Below, piece by piece: positions 6,889-10,000 of a stretch of DNA of 10,000 nt. Both the position numbers and the translations under genes were made by a program. This DNA comes from Asticcacaulis sp. (lineage in GTDB: Bacteria; Pseudomonadota; Alphaproteobacteria; Caulobacterales; Caulobacteraceae). The notes beneath the pieces were generated by a model, which saw only the letters and a program-made list of their open reading frames with translations, made no database searches and had not been told where the DNA came from. Numbering within the stretch: position 1 is the first letter of the stretch; each line of letters begins with the position of its first letter. Where the stretch lies: assembly GCF_020217185.1 (NCBI RefSeq), contig NZ_JAIWNX010000291.1:1-10000 (forward strand), read 5' to 3'.

Positions 6889-9800
6889 TCAGAACTTGGC
6901 GTTGAAGCCGACGAACACCATACGGCCCAGCGGATCATAGACGCCCGGATAGGTGTTACCGTTGCCAAACTCGGTCAGAAGCGCGTCGTACATGTACGGC
7001 GGCGTCTTGTCGAAGAGGTTGTTGATACCGATGCGAGCCACGACGCCCTTGGTGACGTTGAAGGTCGCAGCGACATCCACGTAGCTGTATTCCGGGATCT
7101 TGGCGTCGATGGTCGATTTGGTCCCGGTCAGGAACGGCTTGCCGGTGTTGGACGCCAGCTTGACCACGCCCATATAGCGCCAGTTAACGGAGACGGCGGC
7201 CGGGAGGTAGAACTTGTCACCCCAGGTTGTTTGCCAGGTGGTGCGCAGCGTGTGACGCCATTCCGGGGCGGGCTGACCGCAAACCGGACCGAACAGGCCC
7301 TTACAATCGTAGGAGCCGCCATTCGGGATGGCTTCGGTTTCCAGCGACTTGAGCAGCGTGCCCGTCAGGTTGAAATTGACCGAACCGTAGTCCTTTTGGA
7401 ATACGTCTTCGGTTTGCAGCGTGTAGGCGGCATTGACGTCCCAGCCCTTGGTTTCGAGATAGCCGGTATTGACGTTGGTGCCGACGATGTAGCCGCCGTC
7501 TGCGCCCGGACCGAAGATGGCGCCGGTCAGCGGGTCGCGATGGATCAGACCGCAGAAGACAGGGTTGCCGGTCTGCACGCACTGGGACAGGGCGACGGTC
7601 GGGCTGATCGTGCCGATATAGTCTTCGATACGCACTTTGAAATAGTCGAGGCTGACCGACAGGCCCGGCACGAAGCGCGGGGTGAAGACGACGCCATAGG
7701 TGGTGGTCTTGCCCGTCTCCGGGTTCAGGTTCGGGTTACCGCCGCCCTGACGCGTACAGAAGGTCGCCGGGCAATCCGGAATCGTCTTCGCGTTATATTG
7801 AGCCGTCGTGGCCCCCGTGCGCAGACATTGCTCCAGCGTCGCGCCGCTCTGGGCAATGCCGTTCTGCGAACATGGATCGGTCGCGGCAATATTGCCGTAG
7901 GACTGAGCCGCAAACAATTCACCGGCATTCGGCGCGCGCATGGCCTTGTTATAGCTGGCACGCAGCAGGACGTCCGGAACGGGCTGATACTTCAGCTCGT
8001 ACTTATAGGTATCGGCGTCCTTTTCACGTTCAGGATTGGCGCTGTTCGATACCTTGATCGTCGAGGTCCGATAACCCAGGGCCAGAGACAGAGAGTAGAT
8101 GAAGGGCTTGTCCTGAACGATAGGGGCTTCGATTTCGGTAAAGATTTCGTCCGTGGTGATCACGCCGTCCGAATTGACCGAACCCGCATCGATCTGCACC
8201 TGATCGAACTTGGTAACCGTCGTCTCTTCGCGGTGTTCGGCACCCAGAACCACCTGAAGGCCTTCTGAGGCCCAGGGCGATGTCACCCCATAAATGCCCA
8301 GATCGCCGCTGATGTAGCCGGACAGGACCTTCATGTCCTGATCATTGGCGGTGAAGGTCGGCGAATAGATGAAGTTATAGCCTTCTGTAGACGGGCCTTT
8401 GGCGCTGAAAACGTCGATCGGCTTACAGCCGCCTGAGGTGTCCTTACAGACGATCTGACCGCCCACGGTGACAGCCTGAAGCGCCTGCGCTGCCTTGTTC
8501 TGATTGATATCATTCTGATAGTTGCTGCGTTCACGCGCGGTGACGTAGCTGTAGTTCACATCATAGCGGAAGGCGTCACTGAGCGTGCCGCGGAAGCCAA
8601 GATTGGCCCGGTAATAGGTGTGACGCATGTCATTGCGACGGCCTTCGCCGCCCACACCACGCAGCGCCACCCAGGTGGTCGCATTCCCGGTCGTGTTCCC
8701 GTTACACAGAAGCCCGCGTTGCTGCGTGCTGAGGAAAGGGTTGTCGCAGTTGACCGTAAAGGCGCGGCCCGTCCAGATACCCGATGGCGCGACCTGCGAC
8801 ACTGACACGTCGTCCATGAACATGAACGAACCGTAGGCTTCGATCTTTTCATTGACGGTATAGTTGAACAGGGCGCCCGCCGTATACCGTTCGCTGTCGC
8901 GCAGGATATAGTTATCCGGCGTATAGTTATAATAGAAGTCCGGGCCGTCCGTGACCCAGGTCTTGGAACCGTCCATCGCGTTGGCATACTGCACACCCGT
9001 TGGATTGGTATTGGTCGAGGTACCGCCAGCCGGCGTGTAGGTCAGCGGGCGGAACGAGCCGTAGGCGTGCGTGGCCGAGCCGCCGCAGACATAGGCCGTG
9101 CCGGCGGGCGCAACCGAAGCCGGCGGATAGTTGATGGCGCAGTTCGAATAGTCGTACTTATCCTGACGCACCGGGTCCATCTTGCGATAGCCGAAGTAGC
9201 CCGCGACATTGCCCTTGCCATCTTCAAGATTGGCACCCATCGCAATGTTGAAATCGAATTTCTTACCGGTCCAGACGTTTTCCGGCGCGAGCTTGTACTT
9301 CTTGTCCGACTGAATCTTGCGCAGATAGCCTTCGTCATTGTGGTGATTATAGATGCTGTACTGCGCGTTCATGCGCACGCCGTCGAGGTGCTTCATGAGG
9401 ATGAAGTTGACAACACCAGACATGGCGTCCGAGCCATAGACCGAAGACGCCCCACCCGTCAGCACATCAGTACGCTCAACCAGCGCCGACGGTACGAAGT
9501 TGAGGTCCATCGCCTGCGTTGGCAGGAAGCGCTGGCCGTCGATCAGAACCAGACTGCGGCCACCGCCAAGGCTGCGCAGGTTGACGGTCGCCCGGCCGCT
9601 CGATCCGTTAGAGCCGTTTTCGTTGGCCGCCGCTTCGACCTGAGGCAGCTTGGTGAGGAAGGATTCTACAGCCACCGCGCCCTGAAGCTGGGCTTCCTGC
9701 GCATCGACCGTGGTGATCGGCGACGCGCTCTTGAGGTTCGGGCGGCGGATGCGGGTGCCGGTGACCACGACCTCTTCGACGGCCTCACTGGCGCCGTCCG

Positions 9801-9894
9801 CCTGCGCCATGGCCGGCGCCGCCATCCAGCCGGAGAAGATGGCGGAGGCCGCCACACTACTCATGATCAATGCCCGAGTCGTACGCTTGTTCAT
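6889..9894 (-). CDS. TonB-dependent outer membrane receptor
   Basis: Outer-membrane, ligand-gated beta-barrel that imports a scarce or bulky substrate using TonB energy; 1001 residues, a usual size for the large carbohydrate-type receptors of this lineage. It has a Sec signal peptide (1-30, cleavage after AMA) and a TonB-box-like EVVVTG (41-46). The plug domain (about 54-170) includes LIDGQRFLP and ERTDVLTGGASSVYGSDAMSGVVNF. The rest is barrel, including NPNLNPETGKTTTYGV (about 720-735) and the final GRMVFVGFNAKF ending in Phe, the outer-membrane insertion signal. Fourteen cysteines occur only as seven close pairs (for example 252/270, 483/490, 708/713, 864/872), probably disulfide-closed outer loops. 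The ATG at 9894 is preferred over a longer open frame starting near 9960 because it has the AAGGGG ribosome site and an intact signal peptide. The exported enzyme gene follows downstream, so the ligand may be a glycan or oligosaccharide. Siderophore or peptide receptors cannot be excluded by sequence. Confidence 0.95.
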   Translation of the reverse strand: MNKRTTRALIMSSVAASAIFSGWMAAPAMAQADGASEAVEEVVVTGTRIRRPNLKSASPITTVDAQEAQLQGAVAVESFLTKLPQVEAAANENGSNGSSGRATVNLRSLGGGRSLVLIDGQRFLPTQAMDLNFVPSALVERTDVLTGGASSVYGSDAMSGVVNFILMKHLDGVRMNAQYSIYNHHNDEGYLRKIQSDKKYKLAPENVWTGKKFDFNIAMGANLEDGKGNVAGYFGYRKMDPVRQDKYDYSNCAINYPPASVAPAGTAYVCGGSATHAYGSFRPLTYTPAGGTSTNTNPTGVQYANAMDGSKTWVTDGPDFYYNYTPDNYILRDSERYTAGALFNYTVNEKIEAYGSFMFMDDVSVSQVAPSGIWTGRAFTVNCDNPFLSTQQRGLLCNGNTTGNATTWVALRGVGGEGRRNDMRHTYYRANLGFRGTLSDAFRYDVNYSYVTARERSNYQNDINQNKAAQALQAVTVGGQIVCKDTSGGCKPIDVFSAKGPSTEGYNFIYSPTFTANDQDMKVLSGYISGDLGIYGVTSPWASEGLQVVLGAEHREETTVTKFDQVQIDAGSVNSDGVITTDEIFTEIEAPIVQDKPFIYSLSLALGYRTSTIKVSNSANPEREKDADTYKYELKYQPVPDVLLRASYNKAMRAPNAGELFAAQSYGNIAATDPCSQNGIAQSGATLEQCLRTGATTAQYNAKTIPDCPATFCTRQGGGNPNLNPETGKTTTYGVVFTPRFVPGLSVSLDYFKVRIEDYIGTISPTVALSQCVQTGNPVFCGLIHRDPLTGAIFGPGADGGYIVGTNVNTGYLETKGWDVNAAYTLQTEDVFQKDYGSVNFNLTGTLLKSLETEAIPNGGSYDCKGLFGPVCGQPAPEWRHTLRTTWQTTWGDKFYLPAAVSVNWRYMGVVKLASNTGKPFLTGTKSTIDAKIPEYSYVDVAATFNVTKGVVARIGINNLFDKTPPYMYDALLTEFGNGNTYPGVYDPLGRMVFVGFNAKF

Positions 9895-9900
9895 CTTAAT

Positions 9901-9906
9901 CCCCTT
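9901..9906 (-). promoter_or_regulatory. Shine-Dalgarno AAGGGG of the TonB receptor
   Basis: AAGGGG on the minus strand lies 6 bases before the ATG at 9894. It decides the start of the receptor: the frame stays open for 22 more codons upstream, but those codons would destroy the signal peptide layout. Confidence 0.8.
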
Positions 9907-9963
9907 GAGTGTGTGGAGAGGACGGGTTCCGTTACCCCCTCCGAAACATTTCTGACACAATCG

Positions 9964-9992
9964 AGCTAAACATCGTTGGTGGAGATCGTCAA
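9964..9992 (-). promoter_or_regulatory. Candidate sigma-70 promoter of the TonB receptor
   Basis: On the minus strand TTGACG (9987-9992) and TTAGCT (9964-9969) are separated by 17 bases, with an AT-rich AAATATATT stretch just upstream of the -35, as in an UP element. The leader would be about 60 bases. The -10 is weak and the region is cut by the window edge, so further operators may lie outside. Confidence 0.45.
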
Positions 9993-10000
9993 ATATATTT

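Noticed and set aside
7231..8268. 345-codon plus-strand open frame inside the TonB receptor, and a 300-codon one at 9067-9969
   Set aside because: Both are mirror frames of a clear receptor gene, show no domain and have low-complexity composition.
9895..9960. 22-residue N-terminal extension of the TonB receptor
   Set aside because: It would sit before an intact signal peptide, and the ATG at 9894 has a strong ribosome site at the right distance.

Overview
This is a GC-rich window with four complete or partial transport and sensing modules. It looks like an alphaproteobacterium, most probably of the Caulobacterales (Caulobacter/Asticcacaulis type). That assignment is an inference from the large TonB-dependent receptor paired with a Tat-exported enzyme, the DctB/DctD-type two-component pair and the codon use. 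No rRNA or marker gene confirms it.

Left part (1-2765, plus strand): the 3' part of a DctB-like sensor histidine kinase, cut by the window edge, overlaps a DctD-like response regulator by the ATGA arrangement. DctB would sense a C4-dicarboxylate in the periplasm and phosphorylate DctD. The DctD has a normal receiver, Walker motifs and a Fis-type DNA-binding end. The loop that normally reads GAFTGA and contacts sigma-54 reads GLRPGA instead, so its mode of action is uncertain. No dctA-like transporter is in the window.

Middle (2766-4358): a 12-TM amino acid permease of the APC superfamily runs on the minus strand, convergent with dctD. A hairpin terminator in the 62-bp gap has its U-rich side facing the permease transcript. 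The permease has its own candidate promoter in a 124-bp gap. A perfect 10-bp palindrome (TCGTATACGA) overlaps the predicted -10/start site and an inverted repeat overlaps the -35.

Right part (4359-10000, minus strand): a 1001-residue TonB-dependent receptor is followed by a 780-residue Tat-exported protein that resembles six-hairpin, (alpha/alpha)6-barrel glycosidases. Together they look like an outer-membrane uptake plus periplasmic processing unit for an unknown, probably carbohydrate, substrate. The 187-bp gap between them carries three hairpins. The last is a strong intrinsic terminator (11-bp stem, 8 U) that ends only a few bases before the Shine-Dalgarno of the enzyme gene, which suggests read-through or attenuation control. 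A candidate promoter for the receptor lies at the right edge.

There is no sign of mobile elements, CRISPR arrays, tRNA or rRNA genes. The many long open frames on the opposite strands look like shadows of GC-rich genes.
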